Below are positions 6,413 to 6,611 of a stretch of 6,611 nucleotides of DNA, in pieces. The position numbers and the translations under genes are program-made. Numbering within the stretch: position 1 is the first letter of the stretch; the number at the start of each line of letters is the position of its first letter. This DNA comes from an uncultured Odoribacter sp. (GTDB lineage: Bacteria > Bacteroidota > Bacteroidia > Bacteroidales > Marinifilaceae): positions 1 through 6,611 of the forward strand of contig URJC01000141.1 of NCBI GenBank assembly GCA_900548135.1, in the 5' to 3' direction. Below the pieces are notes generated by a model. It was given only the letters and a program-made list of their open reading frames with translations, did no database searches and had not been told where the DNA came from.

Positions 6413-6610
6413 TTAAATGGATAAATATATTTTTTCAAGCACTTCCTGATATTCTTCCTCGGCCTGGCTGTTTATGGTGATGCCTCCACCGCTGCGGAAA
6501 TAGTAATGTTCTCCTTCTTTCTCTATGTAACGGATCAGGACTGCACTATCCAGGTTTTGTCCGTCAAAATAACCAAAAACTCCGGTATAATAGCCCCGTG
6601 GTACCTGTTC
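6413..6610 (-). CDS. pabB: Aminodeoxychorismate synthase component I, C-terminal end (5' part outside window)
   Basis: PabB aminates chorismate to 4-amino-4-deoxychorismate with ammonia from a glutaminase partner. Only the final 65 residues plus the TAA stop (6415-6413) are present, cut by the right edge. The fragment opens EQVPRGYYTGVFGYFDG (1-17), then has LDSAVLIRYIE (20-30), YYFRSGGGIT (36-45) and EEEYQEVLEKIY (51-62). These are the C-terminal strand and helix blocks of chorismate-utilising enzymes. SGGGIT, rather than TrpE's AGAGIVA, and the adjacent PabC-like gene favour PabB. Isochorismate synthase is a less likely alternative, because the catalytic PIKGT region lies outside the window. 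It is upstream of, and probably co-transcribed with, the aminotransferase gene. Confidence 0.88.
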   Translation of the reverse strand, partial: EQVPRGYYTGVFGYFDGQNLDSAVLIRYIEKEGEHYYFRSGGGITINSQAEEEYQEVLEKIYLSI

Positions 6611-6611
6611 T

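Overview
The window is most of a tryptophan biosynthesis operon on the + strand, facing a folate (p-aminobenzoate) gene pair on the - strand. Protein signatures point to a Bacteroidota genome, most likely order Bacteroidales. The evidence is the gene order trpB-E-G-D-C-F-A, lineage-style motif variants (GICLGEQ in TrpG, KHGNYG in TrpD, VSSASTTG in TrpA, and a short class IV aminotransferase behind pabB), A/T-rich start regions mostly without a Shine-Dalgarno sequence, and a GC content around the low to mid 40s by eye. CCGG and the arginine codon CGG are unusually frequent. I do not assign a genus.

Layout. Bases 3-359 are the C-terminal third of trpB, cut by the left edge. Then come trpE (406-1797), trpG (1801-2367), trpD (2387-3382), trpC (3408-4187), trpF (4174-4788) and trpA (4796-5572). 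Gaps are 46, 3, 19, 25, -14 and 7 nt, as expected for one polycistronic mRNA. The promoter and any leader or attenuator must lie upstream of trpB, outside the window. A 205-nt convergent intergenic region follows (5573-5777). It holds a possible 35-codon ORF on the - strand and no convincing terminator. On the - strand, the last 65 codons of pabB (6413-6610, cut by the right edge) are followed 14 nt later by a complete pabC-like aminotransferase gene (5778-6398).

How the genes work together. TrpE and TrpG make anthranilate from chorismate and glutamine. TrpD adds phosphoribose, TrpF isomerises the product, TrpC closes the indole ring, and TrpA-TrpB release indole and condense it with serine. 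PabB also uses chorismate, and the PabC-like lyase would finish p-aminobenzoate. No dedicated pabA glutaminase is visible here, so TrpG could serve both complexes (inference).

This is mainly an ordinary core-metabolism region. I saw no mobile element, CRISPR array, RNA gene or defence system. The items most worth a second look are the small ORF after pabC, the possible dual role of TrpG, and the CCGG excess.
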